Of a stretch of DNA of 13,282 nucleotides, positions 1 through 7,441 are shown in pieces. Origin of the DNA: an uncultured Prevotella sp. (GTDB taxonomy: Bacteria > Bacteroidota > Bacteroidia > Bacteroidales > Bacteroidaceae); the NCBI GenBank assembly GCA_900556795.1, contig USQD01000026.1, positions 1 to 13,282 on the forward strand, in the 5' to 3' direction. Each line of letters starts with the position of its first letter. Within the stretch, counting starts at the first letter, position 1. Made by a program: the position numbers and the translations under genes. A model generated the notes under the pieces. That model was not told the origin of the DNA. It made no database searches and saw only the letters and a program-made list of their open reading frames with translations.

Positions 1-2895
1 ACTGATGGTTGCTGAGTTGATCATTGGAGTCAAGCCCTTGTAACCAGTGAGGGTACAGATATTGTTGACTGACAATGACAGGTGAATGTTGTTGATGAAC
101 TTCCACTTGAGCATATCCTTGGTAAAGGTATAGCCCAGAGAAGCGTACTCGAAGTTCATATAGTCACCCTTTTCCAACCAGTAGTCAGAAATCTGAACAT
201 CATGGATTCCCTTGCCATTATTGAGATGCTGTGCACCGCTCAGAATATTATAGGTTGGGAAATTACTCATATTGTTCAAGGTCATGGATGTAGCATTGTA
301 AATCTTATGACCGAAGGCACCATTAAACTGCATGCTCAGATCCCAGTTCTTGTACTTGAAGCTCATATCCCAACCGAGGAAGTACTTAGGAATGGCCTGT
401 CCGCATACCTTGCGGTCGCCACTGTCACCCGTATCAATGGTACCATTATCATCAAGGTCTTCGATGATATACTGTCCGTTCTCATCAATACCTGTGCAGT
501 GAGGCAGATAGAATACACCTACAGGCTGTCCCTCTATCAGATAGGTTACACCATTATTATGTACCAGACCAGCTGCACCTACCGTAGCAACAGAAATATG
601 CTCGCTCGTTGTCATAGGCTGTCCCTTGTAGGTACCGCTCAACTTCTTCAGTTTATTCTTTTGATAAGAGAAATTCAGACCGGAATTGAAGGTGAAGTCC
701 TTCGTCTTGATGATGTCACCACGAACAGCCAGTTCGAATCCCATATTAGTCATGGTACCCATATTGGCCAACAGACGGTCGTAAGTGAAAGGAGGCACCG
801 GCACTGTATAGGTATAAAGCATATCCGAAGTCTCGGAAGTGTACCAGTCGAAGGTTACGTTGAGACGCTGCTTGAACATCGACAGGTCGAATCCGGCATC
901 AAACGTCTTCTTTACCTCCCACTTCAGATCAGGGTTGCTGTTGGAGGTAACCGCAAAAGTAGTACTTGTTGCGCCGTTAACGGTAGTTACACCATTAGGT
1001 TCCATCAGGGCGAGAGAGGTATAAGGATCGATGGCATCCTGATTACCGGTCACGCCATATCCTGCACGAATTTTGAAATTGTCTATCTGCTTGATTTTCT
1101 TCATCCAAGGCTCATTGCTGATTACCCAGGCCAAGGAAGCTGAAGGGAACCAGCCCCACTTCTGACCATCACCCAACTTGGAAGAGCCATCGGTACGAAC
1201 ATTGACGGTAGCGATGTATCTGTCAGCAAACATATAGTTGACACGAGCCATATAAGAACTCAGGGTATATTCGGTGTAGTTAGACTGCAGATTACCCCAG
1301 CTCACATTGGCAGCAGCCTTCATGTTATTGAACTTGAAGTAGTTGGTATCAAATCCATGTGCCTCCTGTGAGTTCCAGTCATAGGTATATTTCTGTCCCT
1401 CCATCAAGGCCAAGGCATCAATGTGATGCTTGCCGAAATCCTTGGAGAAATTCACCATGATGTTGCCCATATAGTCCTTGCGGTTGGTATTGGCGATATA
1501 AGCCCATCCATTACCATTCAGCTTACCCATCTGGATGTTGTTAGGAATATAGAACTTATTGTCACGGTTCCAATAGTTATATGAACCAAAGGCACTTACA
1601 GAGAGACCGTCGATGATGTTGACAGTTGCCTTGCCATGAACATTGACAGAAGCATCCTTGTAGAAGTCATCAATATCGAGCAATCCCAGTGGATTCCAGA
1701 TTTCATTGGCAAGCAAGTCCTCATCCCATTCGCCCTTGTTGTTTCTTACATGTGGATAGGTAGGGTTGTAAGCAGTGGCAGAATAGAACATCTTGTGCAT
1801 ATCATACTGGATATTGCTGTTGCGCTGAGAGCCAAACATTCCTAGTTCCAGCTTCAGATGCTTATCAAAGAGATACTGGGTGCCATCCAGCTTTGCTGTA
1901 AAATTCTTCATATCAGAATTCTTCAAGGCTCCCTGACGGAGTATGAATCCCAAAGAAGCACGCAGACTGGATGTATCCGTACCAGAAGAAAAAGAAATAT
2001 TATGATTCTGGGTAAGACCCGTATTGCGCTCAATCTCCTCGAGGAAATTGGTATCGCCACCCATATCGGTATAGGTCAATCCCAAGGACTTGGCTGTCTC
2101 ACGATATTCGGAAGCCGACATCATATCCAGATTTTTATAGACCGTGTTTACACCAAACTGACCATTGTAGCTAAGGCTGGAATATCCCAGCTTACCCTTG
2201 GCTGTGGTAACAACGATGACACCGGAAGCACCACGTGAACCATACTGAGCCGTCTCTGAAGCATCCTTCAGGATGGTCAGACTCTCAATATCACCAGGAG
2301 CCAGGGAATTGAACATCGTCATATCAGCAAAGACGCCATCAATGATAACCAACGGATCGTTGCCGCCGGAAAGAGAAGATGTACCACGAACTCGAATGCT
2401 TGGGGAACTGGTTGGATCACCACCTGCCTGAGAGATGACAACACCAGCTACCTTACCCTTCAAGGCCTCGGCAGGACTAGTTACCACACCCTTGTTCATA
2501 TCTTCTTTCTTGATGCGGTCGACAGCACCAGACACAGTTCGCTTGCTGCCCACGGCATAACCAACGACAAGCACTTCATCGAGCACCTCATCGTTTTCCT
2601 TCAGCGTTACATTGATAACATGATTTCCTTTTACAGGAATCTCCTGAGTGCGATATCCCAGATAAGAGAATACCAAGACGGATCCATCCTTTACATTATT
2701 AAGTGTGTAACCGCCATCCAAGTCAGATACCGCTCCATTCTTGGTGTCCTTCACCAGAATACTTGCACCAATGACAGGTTCACCCGTGGCATCCACCACC
2801 TGTCCTTTAATGGTTGCCTGACCAAAAGCATTAAAAGTAATCAAGCATCCTGCCATCAGCAGACCTGCTTTCTTTGATAAGTTCGTTTTATCCAT
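1..2895 (-). CDS. SusC/RagA-family TonB-dependent outer-membrane transporter (3' end cut off)
   Basis: Outer-membrane beta-barrel transporter that, with a SusD-type lipoprotein, imports oligosaccharides using TonB energy. I translated the minus strand from the ATG at 2895: 965 codons stay open to the window edge, so perhaps 40-100 C-terminal residues are missing compared with usual SusC lengths. A signal peptide (about residues 1-25, ending AFG before Gln26) is followed by a carboxypeptidase-regulatory-like domain (about 28-100, containing GQVVDATGEPVIGAS) and the TonB box/linker DEVLVVGYAVG at 106-116. The plug then carries the family signature around 166-188 (SIRVRGTSSLSGG, NDPLVIIDGV). The rest is barrel sequence rich in aromatic and Asn/Gly strands, including WGWFPSASLAW. 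It is divergent from the DUF6377 regulator. No susD is visible; it would lie beyond the left edge. Assignment to SusC family is very secure; the glycan is unknown. Confidence 0.95.
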   Translation of the reverse strand, partial: MDKTNLSKKAGLLMAGCLITFNAFGQATIKGQVVDATGEPVIGASILVKDTKNGAVSDLDGGYTLNNVKDGSVLVFSYLGYRTQEIPVKGNHVINVTLKENDEVLDEVLVVGYAVGSKRTVSGAVDRIKKEDMNKGVVTSPAEALKGKVAGVVISQAGGDPTSSPSIRVRGTSSLSGGNDPLVIIDGVFADMTMFNSLAPGDIESLTILKDASETAQYGSRGASGVIVVTTAKGKLGYSSLSYNGQFGVNTVYKNLDMMSASEYRETAKSLGLTYTDMGGDTNFLEEIERNTGLTQNHNISFSSGTDTSSLRASLGFILRQGALKNSDMKNFTAKLDGTQYLFDKHLKLELGMFGSQRNSNIQYDMHKMFYSATAYNPTYPHVRNNKGEWDEDLLANEIWNPLGLLDIDDFYKDASVNVHGKATVNIIDGLSVSAFGSYNYWNRDNKFYIPNNIQMGKLNGNGWAYIANTNRKDYMGNIMVNFSKDFGKHHIDALALMEGQKYTYDWNSQEAHGFDTNYFKFNNMKAAANVSWGNLQSNYTEYTLSSYMARVNYMFADRYIATVNVRTDGSSKLGDGQKWGWFPSASLAWVISNEPWMKKIKQIDNFKIRAGYGVTGNQDAIDPYTSLALMEPNGVTTVNGATSTTFAVTSNSNPDLKWEVKKTFDAGFDLSMFKQRLNVTFDWYTSETSDMLYTYTVPVPPFTYDRLLANMGTMTNMGFELAVRGDIIKTKDFTFNSGLNFSYQKNKLKKLSGTYKGQPMTTSEHISVATVGAAGLVHNNGVTYLIEGQPVGVFYLPHCTGIDENGQYIIEDLDDNGTIDTGDSGDRKVCGQAIPKYFLGWDMSFKYKNWDLSMQFNGAFGHKIYNATSMTLNNMSNFPTYNILSGAQHLNNGKGIHDVQISDYWLEKGDYMNFEYASLGYTFTKDMLKWKFINNIHLSLSVNNICTLTGYKGLTPMINSATIS

Positions 2896-2935
2896 AATTT
2901 AATAGGTTTATTATGATTAAAATTGTTTGTTGCCG

Positions 2936-2943
2936 CAAAAGTA
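2936..2943 (-). promoter_or_regulatory. -7 box of the susC-like gene
   Basis: On the minus strand these bases read TACTTTTG, an exact match to the Bacteroidetes -7 consensus TAnnTTTG, about 40 bp upstream of the susC-like ATG. A convincing -33 TTTG at the usual 19-21 bp spacing is missing; the nearest candidate (TTCG, 2967-2970) is 23 bp away. A weak -33 fits a promoter that needs an activator. The box sits exactly in the 8-bp centre of an inverted repeat, TTGCCG (2930-2935) and CGGCAA (2944-2949). Confidence 0.65.
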
Positions 2944-3034
2944 CGGCAAAAATCAATAAGTTGGTGCGAATAGTAGGCTTTTGGTAGATTGTCGGTATCT
3001 AGAACCAATCTCACAGCTCTGAATATCAATATTT

Positions 3035-3078
3035 TGCGAATTCTCAAAAAAAGCGGCTAGTAGATGCGAGATTCTCAA
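3035..3078. repeat. Direct repeat pair in the divergent promoter region, candidate operator
   Basis: TGCGAATTCTCAA at 3035-3047 and TGCGAGATTCTCAA at 3065-3078 are near-identical copies with starts 30 bp apart, roughly three helical turns. A shorter copy, TGCGAAT, lies at 2965-2971. The 3065-3078 copy covers the -33 region of the regulator promoter, and the 2965-2971 copy lies just upstream of the susC -7 box. The regulator next door is the obvious candidate to bind here, but that is inference from position and repetition only. Confidence 0.35.
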
Positions 3079-3088
3079 TGTTTTTTAT

Positions 3089-3096
3089 TATTTTTG
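3089..3096 (+). promoter_or_regulatory. -7 box of the regulator-GH3 operon
   Basis: Reads TATTTTTG, an exact match to TAnnTTTG. Transcription would begin near 3103, leaving a leader of about 20 nt before the ATG at 3123. No TTTG -33 element is present at the expected distance; the repeat at 3065-3078 occupies that place. This box also argues against using the upstream in-frame ATG at 3078. Confidence 0.6.
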
Positions 3097-3122
3097 CAGC
3101 GGAATCTAAAAACATAGGAAAT

Positions 3123-4757
3123 ATGAGACATCTTATCGTTATAATCATCACCCTGATGATACAGCCGATATACATAAAAGGAGACAACAACCAGCTATAC
3201 AAGCAGCTGGATGCTGCCCTGGCACAACGTGCCCATTATGTAGAGTTAAAAGAGAAAAGCTTAAACGAAATCAAGCAAGGAGCCAAGTATGTTACCAGCA
3301 ACGAAGACAAATTAAAACTATACGAACAACTCGCCAACGAATACAAAGCCTACGAATACGACTCGGCGATGACCTACGTAAACAAAGGTCTTATCCTTGC
3401 CCAAAAGAGTAACAATATCTTTTTTAACAAAAGATTCCAGCTTAGCCAAACCAGGTTATTGATCACACGTGGATTCTATGCAGAAGCAAAGGAAATTTTG
3501 CAGAAGATAGAGCCTAAGGAAGAACCACGTGACTATCAGTTTCTATACTATTATACAATGTATGGACTATACAACAACTGGTCAACCTACTGTGAAAACA
3601 ATGAATTCAGCAAGAATTACGACCTGAAAAAAGTGGAATACCTGAAGAAAGCAATAGAACTGTCGCCAAAGAAAGATGCATTCTATTACTACCTGATGGG
3701 AGAATTATACTATTTCAGCAATCATCCCAACAATAACAAGACCATCCAATACTACAAAAAGGCACTGAGTATGGAAAAGGCCAACAGCCGTCTGCATGCC
3801 ATGACCGCCTTTGCGCTTTCTGAGGTCTATCAGAAAGCCAACAACCTAGAGCTAATGGAGCATTACCTCCTGGTTGCTGCCATCTCAGACGTCACTTCTG
3901 CAACAAAAGAAAACGTAGCCCTACAGGACATCGCACTCTTCATCTACAAACATAAGACAAGAAGTCTGAACAAAGCCCAGGAATACATCAATCTATCCCT
4001 GGAAGATGCTTATGCATACAACAACCGGTTGCGACGCATTGAGATTTCATCCAAATTACAATTGATTACCAATGCCTATACAGATGACATCAAAACAACC
4101 AACAGATTGCTCAACATCGCCCTATTGGTCATTATCCTGCTCCTACTTGGAGTAGGTATTAGCAGTCTGTTCATCCGCAAGAAGAACAGGCTGCTGAAAC
4201 AAAAGAAAGATGAAATCTCGGCAACGTCTGACAAAATGGAAAAGCTCAACGGTCAGCTACATCTCATCAACGACGAACTGAAGGATACCAACCAGAAGCG
4301 CGAGAGATTGGTAAAGGTATATATTGACCTGTGCTATAAGAACATAGAGAGAAACCAAAAGCTAAGAACATTGGCTGTAAGAAAGATAAAAGCCAACCAA
4401 AGCAAGGAACTGCTGAGTCTTCTCTCTTCCTCATCAAGTACAGAAAAGGAAAACAAGGAGTTTTTGACGGAATTCGACAAAGCATTCCTATCTCTGTACC
4501 CAACTTTTGTAAACGAGCTGAACCAGCAACTCACCGAATCGGCACACATCCAACTGAAAGAGAATGGGGAAATGCCACCCATCCTTCGTGTGTGCGCCTT
4601 GTTGCGATTAGGCATTACTGAAAGTTCCAAGATTGCCGGCATCCTGTCTTATTCGCCACAAACTGTATATAACTATCGTTCCATACTCAAGAACAATGCC
4701 ATAGACAAGGAGCACTTCGAGGAGAACGTACTCAAGCTCTGTATGATAATCGCATAA
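3123..4757 (+). CDS. SusR-like (DUF6377) TPR-transmembrane-HTH regulator
   Basis: Predicted one-component regulator spanning the inner membrane, with a periplasmic sensor and a cytoplasmic DNA-binding end. The protein has 544 residues from the ATG at 3123: signal peptide (about 1-20), helical TPR-like repeats (about 25-300, with KKAIELSPKKDAFYYYLMGELY and YYKKALSMEKA), one transmembrane helix (about 330-351, very Leu/Ile-rich, followed by RKK), then a charged coiled coil (about 352-420). A C-terminal HTH follows at about 488-527 (VCALLRLGITESSKIAGILSY, then SPQTVYNYR). This layout and HTH resemble SusR and the DUF6377 family. An in-frame ATG at 3078 adds 15 residues but lies upstream of the -7 box and spoils the signal peptide, so I rejected it. 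It is divergent from a susC-like gene and 29 bp upstream of a GH3 gene, with no terminator between, which supports a role in inducing this locus. More A+T-rich than its neighbours by eye. Confidence 0.88.
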   Translation: MRHLIVIIITLMIQPIYIKGDNNQLYKQLDAALAQRAHYVELKEKSLNEIKQGAKYVTSNEDKLKLYEQLANEYKAYEYDSAMTYVNKGLILAQKSNNIFFNKRFQLSQTRLLITRGFYAEAKEILQKIEPKEEPRDYQFLYYYTMYGLYNNWSTYCENNEFSKNYDLKKVEYLKKAIELSPKKDAFYYYLMGELYYFSNHPNNNKTIQYYKKALSMEKANSRLHAMTAFALSEVYQKANNLELMEHYLLVAAISDVTSATKENVALQDIALFIYKHKTRSLNKAQEYINLSLEDAYAYNNRLRRIEISSKLQLITNAYTDDIKTTNRLLNIALLVIILLLLGVGISSLFIRKKNRLLKQKKDEISATSDKMEKLNGQLHLINDELKDTNQKRERLVKVYIDLCYKNIERNQKLRTLAVRKIKANQSKELLSLLSSSSSTEKENKEFLTEFDKAFLSLYPTFVNELNQQLTESAHIQLKENGEMPPILRVCALLRLGITESSKIAGILSYSPQTVYNYRSILKNNAIDKEHFEENVLKLCMIIA

Positions 4758-4786
4758 GATCCACTCAAGAATATCAAATAAAAAAT

Positions 4787-7048
4787 ATGAAACACTTCAT
4801 TCTATCCTGCGCACTGTCGATGGCGGCTATAGCCACCTCCAGCGCACAACAAACTGGTCAGTTGCCTGTCTATCTCGACAACACCAAACCTGTAGAACAA
4901 CGCATCGACGATGCCATTGCCCGAATGACACTTCAAGAGAAGATTCGCATCATTCATGCACAGAGTAAGTTTTCCTCAGCAGGAGTTCCCCGTTTGGGAT
5001 TTCCTGACTTCTGGACAGATGACGGTCCTCACGGTGTTCGCCCTGATGTATTGTGGGACGAATGGGAGCAGGCTGGTCAGACCAATGACTCCTGCGTTGC
5101 CTTCCCAGCCCTCACCTGCCTGGCAGCATCCTGGAACCCACAGATGAGCAGAATCTATGGAGAAGCATTAGGCGAAGAGGCACTGTATCGGGGAAAAGAC
5201 ATGATTCTAGGTCCTGGCGTGAACATCTATCGCACCCCATTGAACGGACGCAACTTCGAATATATGGGTGAAGATCCTTACCTGGCAAGCATCATGGTTG
5301 TACCTTATATCCAAGGATTACAGTCTAAGGGAGTATCAGCCTGCGTAAAGCATTACTGCCTCAATAACGAGGAGGAATACCGTCATCAGGTAAACGTCAT
5401 CGTGAGCGACCGTGCCCTCCATGAAATCTATCTCCCAGCCTTCAAGGCTGCTGTAGAGAAAGGTAAGACTTGGGGAATTATGGGTGCATACAATCTCTAC
5501 AAGAACGAACACAACTGCCATAACCAGTGGACTCTGAACAAGATTCTGAAGGGCGACTGGAAATATGACGGCGTAGTGGTAAGCGACTGGGGAGGCGCAC
5601 ACAATACCGACCAAGCCGTGAAGAACGGGCTCGACATAGAGTTCGGCACATGGACGAACGGATTGACCATGGGTGCCAGCAATGCCTACGATAATTACTA
5701 CCTTGCCGTACCATATATAAAAGGTATCCAGGAAGGTAAATACACCACCAAGGAATTGGATGAAAAGGTGCGCCGCGTATTACGCCTATTCTATCGCACC
5801 ACCATGAATCCAAACCGTCCTCATGGTTTTCTCTGTTCTGACAGCCACTATGCAGCAGCCAGACAGATTGCCGAAGATGGCATCGTACTGCTCCAGAACA
5901 AGAACCATGTGCTTCCTATCAATACCCAGAAAGCACAACGTGTTTTGGTAGTAGGAGAAAATGCCGTGAAGATGATGACCGTGGGTGGAGGCAGCTCTTC
6001 TCTCAAGGTACAGCGGGAGATTTCGCCACTCGACGGATTAAAATCTCGACTGGAAAAAGATAATGTGGAAGTGGAGTTTGCACGAGGTTATGTAGGCGAT
6101 GTAAGCGGAAATTACAATGGCGTAACTACCGGACAGAATCTGGAGGACAAACGCAGCGAGGCTGAGCTGATAGCCGAAGCCGTAGAAAAAGCCAAGCATG
6201 CTGATTACGTGGTGATGTTTGGCGGCTTGAACAAGAGTGATTATCAGGATTGCGAAGGTCACGACCGCAAACAGCTTGAATTGCCATACGCTCAAGACAA
6301 GCTCATCGAGGCTTTGGCTAAAGCCAACAAGAACTTCATCTATGTGAATATCTCAGGTAATGCTGTGGCTATGCCTTGGAAAGAAAAAGTGGCTGGCATC
6401 ATTCAGGGATGGTATATCGGTAGCGAAAGCGGTGAAGCTCTGGCTTCTATCCTCACCGGCGACAAGAATCCTAGCGGCAAATTACCATTCACATGGGTAA
6501 ACTCATTGCAGGAAGTGGGTGCCCACGCATTAAACACCTATCCGGGCACCTGGCGCAAGGAAGGTGGAGCCAAGACTGAGGGCAACATCATTGATGAGGA
6601 GTATAAGGAAGGCATCTACGTAGGTTACCGTTGGACTGATAAGAAAAACATCAAGCCAGCATTCGCCTTTGGACACGGATTGAGCTACACTCAGTTTGCC
6701 ATCTCTAATCTTCGCAGTGATAAGAATCTGATGAATCAGAATGACTCTATCACCTTTACCGTGAATGTAAAGAACACTGGCAAACGTGCCGGTGCAGAAA
6801 CCATCCAGCTCTATATCCATGATGTAAAGGCTTCTGTTGATCGCCCTTACAAGGAGCTGAAGGGATTCCAGAAGGTTTACCTGCAGCCGGGAGAGAGCAA
6901 GGATGTAAACATCACCATCAATAAGCAGGCACTCAGCTTCTATGATGAAACAGCTGCATCCTGGAAGGCAGAAGCAGGCAAGTTTGAGGCACTCGTCGGA
7001 AATGCTTCCGATCAGCTGAAACTCAAAAAGGCGTTTGAACTGAAATAA
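4787..7048 (+). CDS. Secreted glycoside hydrolase family 3 (beta-glucosidase/xylosidase-like)
   Basis: Retaining exo-acting glycosidase that removes non-reducing terminal beta-linked sugars from oligosaccharides, probably in the periplasm. The 753-residue protein has a Sec signal peptide (about 1-20, SSA before Gln21, no lipobox Cys). The GH3 (beta/alpha)8 domain (about 35-340) shows WTDDGPHGVR (77-86), GEDPYL (161-166), KHY (188-190) and VVVSDWGG, with the predicted nucleophile Asp267. The GH3 C-terminal domain (about 365-575) carries CEGHDRKQLELP, where Glu490 is the likely acid/base by analogy with bacterial GH3 glucosidases. GHGLSYTQF (629-637) leads to a fibronectin III-like domain (about 655-750). 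Length and domains are complete. It starts 29 bp after the regulator stop with no promoter seen, so the two are probably co-transcribed. Sugar specificity (glucose, xylose or other) cannot be settled from motifs. Confidence 0.93.
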   Translation: MKHFILSCALSMAAIATSSAQQTGQLPVYLDNTKPVEQRIDDAIARMTLQEKIRIIHAQSKFSSAGVPRLGFPDFWTDDGPHGVRPDVLWDEWEQAGQTNDSCVAFPALTCLAASWNPQMSRIYGEALGEEALYRGKDMILGPGVNIYRTPLNGRNFEYMGEDPYLASIMVVPYIQGLQSKGVSACVKHYCLNNEEEYRHQVNVIVSDRALHEIYLPAFKAAVEKGKTWGIMGAYNLYKNEHNCHNQWTLNKILKGDWKYDGVVVSDWGGAHNTDQAVKNGLDIEFGTWTNGLTMGASNAYDNYYLAVPYIKGIQEGKYTTKELDEKVRRVLRLFYRTTMNPNRPHGFLCSDSHYAAARQIAEDGIVLLQNKNHVLPINTQKAQRVLVVGENAVKMMTVGGGSSSLKVQREISPLDGLKSRLEKDNVEVEFARGYVGDVSGNYNGVTTGQNLEDKRSEAELIAEAVEKAKHADYVVMFGGLNKSDYQDCEGHDRKQLELPYAQDKLIEALAKANKNFIYVNISGNAVAMPWKEKVAGIIQGWYIGSESGEALASILTGDKNPSGKLPFTWVNSLQEVGAHALNTYPGTWRKEGGAKTEGNIIDEEYKEGIYVGYRWTDKKNIKPAFAFGHGLSYTQFAISNLRSDKNLMNQNDSITFTVNVKNTGKRAGAETIQLYIHDVKASVDRPYKELKGFQKVYLQPGESKDVNITINKQALSFYDETAASWKAEAGKFEALVGNASDQLKLKKAFELK

Positions 7049-7051
7049 AAC

Positions 7052-7101
7052 AAAAAAAGGTTCCTTTGGAGATTTTCAAACTCCATCAAGGAACCTTTTT
7101 T
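7052..7101. terminator. Strong hairpin terminator after the first GH3 gene
   Basis: A-rich left arm through GGTTCCTTTGGAG (7052-7071), 9-nt loop (7072-7080), then CTCCATCAAGGAACC with a T-run (7081-7101). The stem is about 19 bp with one small bulge. The A-run at one end and T-run at the other mean it can act on both strands: for the rightward operon and for the leftward gene remnant beyond it. Confidence 0.85.
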
Positions 7102-7109
7102 ATCACCCA

Positions 7110-7134
7110 GTATAAGTTTGCGCCAAACTTATAC
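7110..7134. repeat. 25-bp palindrome
   Basis: GTATAAGTTTG (7110-7120), central CGC, then CAAACTTATAC (7124-7134): a perfect 11-bp inverted repeat with a 3-base centre. It lies 9 bp after the terminator T-run and 6 bp beyond the stop codon of the leftward gene remnant. It could be that gene's own terminator stem (no T-run follows directly on that strand), a dispersed intergenic repeat, or a protein-binding palindrome. Confidence 0.7.
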
Positions 7135-7140
7135 CGAATA

Positions 7141-7352
7141 TCATCTCATTCCAATCTGCTTTACCTTTGTTTCAAATTCATCTCTTTCACAGATGGCTCC
7201 ATTCTTTAGGAAGAGTTTCAGGAACGCAGCATCAAAGTAATCGTATAACTCGCCGATATACTCATGATCGGTTTGCATCATATCATTAGCTTGTTCATAT
7301 ATAGTCTTATTTCCTTCTTTAACAGAAAAAAATCCACATTTTCACCCTTCAT
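7141..7352 (-). pseudogene. Small hypothetical gene, frame broken at a homopolymer
   Basis: Reading leftward, a frame open from 7341 to the TGA at 7141-7143 gives 66 residues with protein-like composition, including EYIGELYDYFDAAFLKLF and ending KVKQIGMR. Its first ATGs are internal (7281, giving 46 residues). A better start, the ATG at 7352 (MKGENVDFF), is in another frame, which stops early. The two frames join if the T7 run (A7 on the plus strand, 7326-7332) had one more T; this would give a single product of 70 residues. I do not recognise the family. It could be a true frameshifted remnant, a sequencing error, or a phase-variable tract. The start lies inside the promoter area of the second GH3 gene, which favours decay of an older gene. 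Confidence 0.4.
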
Positions 7353-7361
7353 CCTATGTGG
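7334..7361. repeat. Inverted repeat upstream of the bglX-like promoter
   Basis: CCACAT (7334-7339) and ATGTGG (7356-7361) form a perfect 6-bp inverted repeat around a 16-base spacer. It ends 16 bp upstream of the -7 box at 7378, so it overlaps the -33 position, a suitable place for an operator. Short enough that chance is a fair alternative. Confidence 0.25.
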
Positions 7362-7377
7362 GTTCTCTTTTTTTTAT

Positions 7378-7385
7378 TACTTTTG
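7378..7385 (+). promoter_or_regulatory. -7 box of the bglX-like gene
   Basis: Reads TACTTTTG, an exact TAnnTTTG match, 57 bp upstream of the ATG at 7442. The upstream stretch is T-rich without a clear TTTG at -33. Together with the terminator at 7052-7101, this indicates that the second GH3 gene is transcribed separately from the regulator-GH3 pair. Confidence 0.65.
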
Positions 7386-7441
7386 CAAAACAATACTAAC
7401 AATGATATAAGTTACATAATAACCCTACTAACATTATAAAT

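Noticed and set aside
82..2877. Several plus-strand open frames of 61-353 codons across the left part of the window
   Set aside because: They overlap the minus-strand SusC-like gene, whose translation shows continuous, recognisable family motifs; the plus-strand products show none.
4418..4445. Serine run in the regulator (about residues 435-439) as a repeat-driven insertion
   Set aside because: The codons are mixed (TCT, TCC, TCA, AGT), so there is no slippage-prone DNA repeat; it reads as an ordinary linker.
4758..4786. Separate promoter for the first GH3 gene
   Set aside because: The 29-bp gap holds no TAnnTTTG box and no hairpin, so read-through from the regulator gene is simpler.
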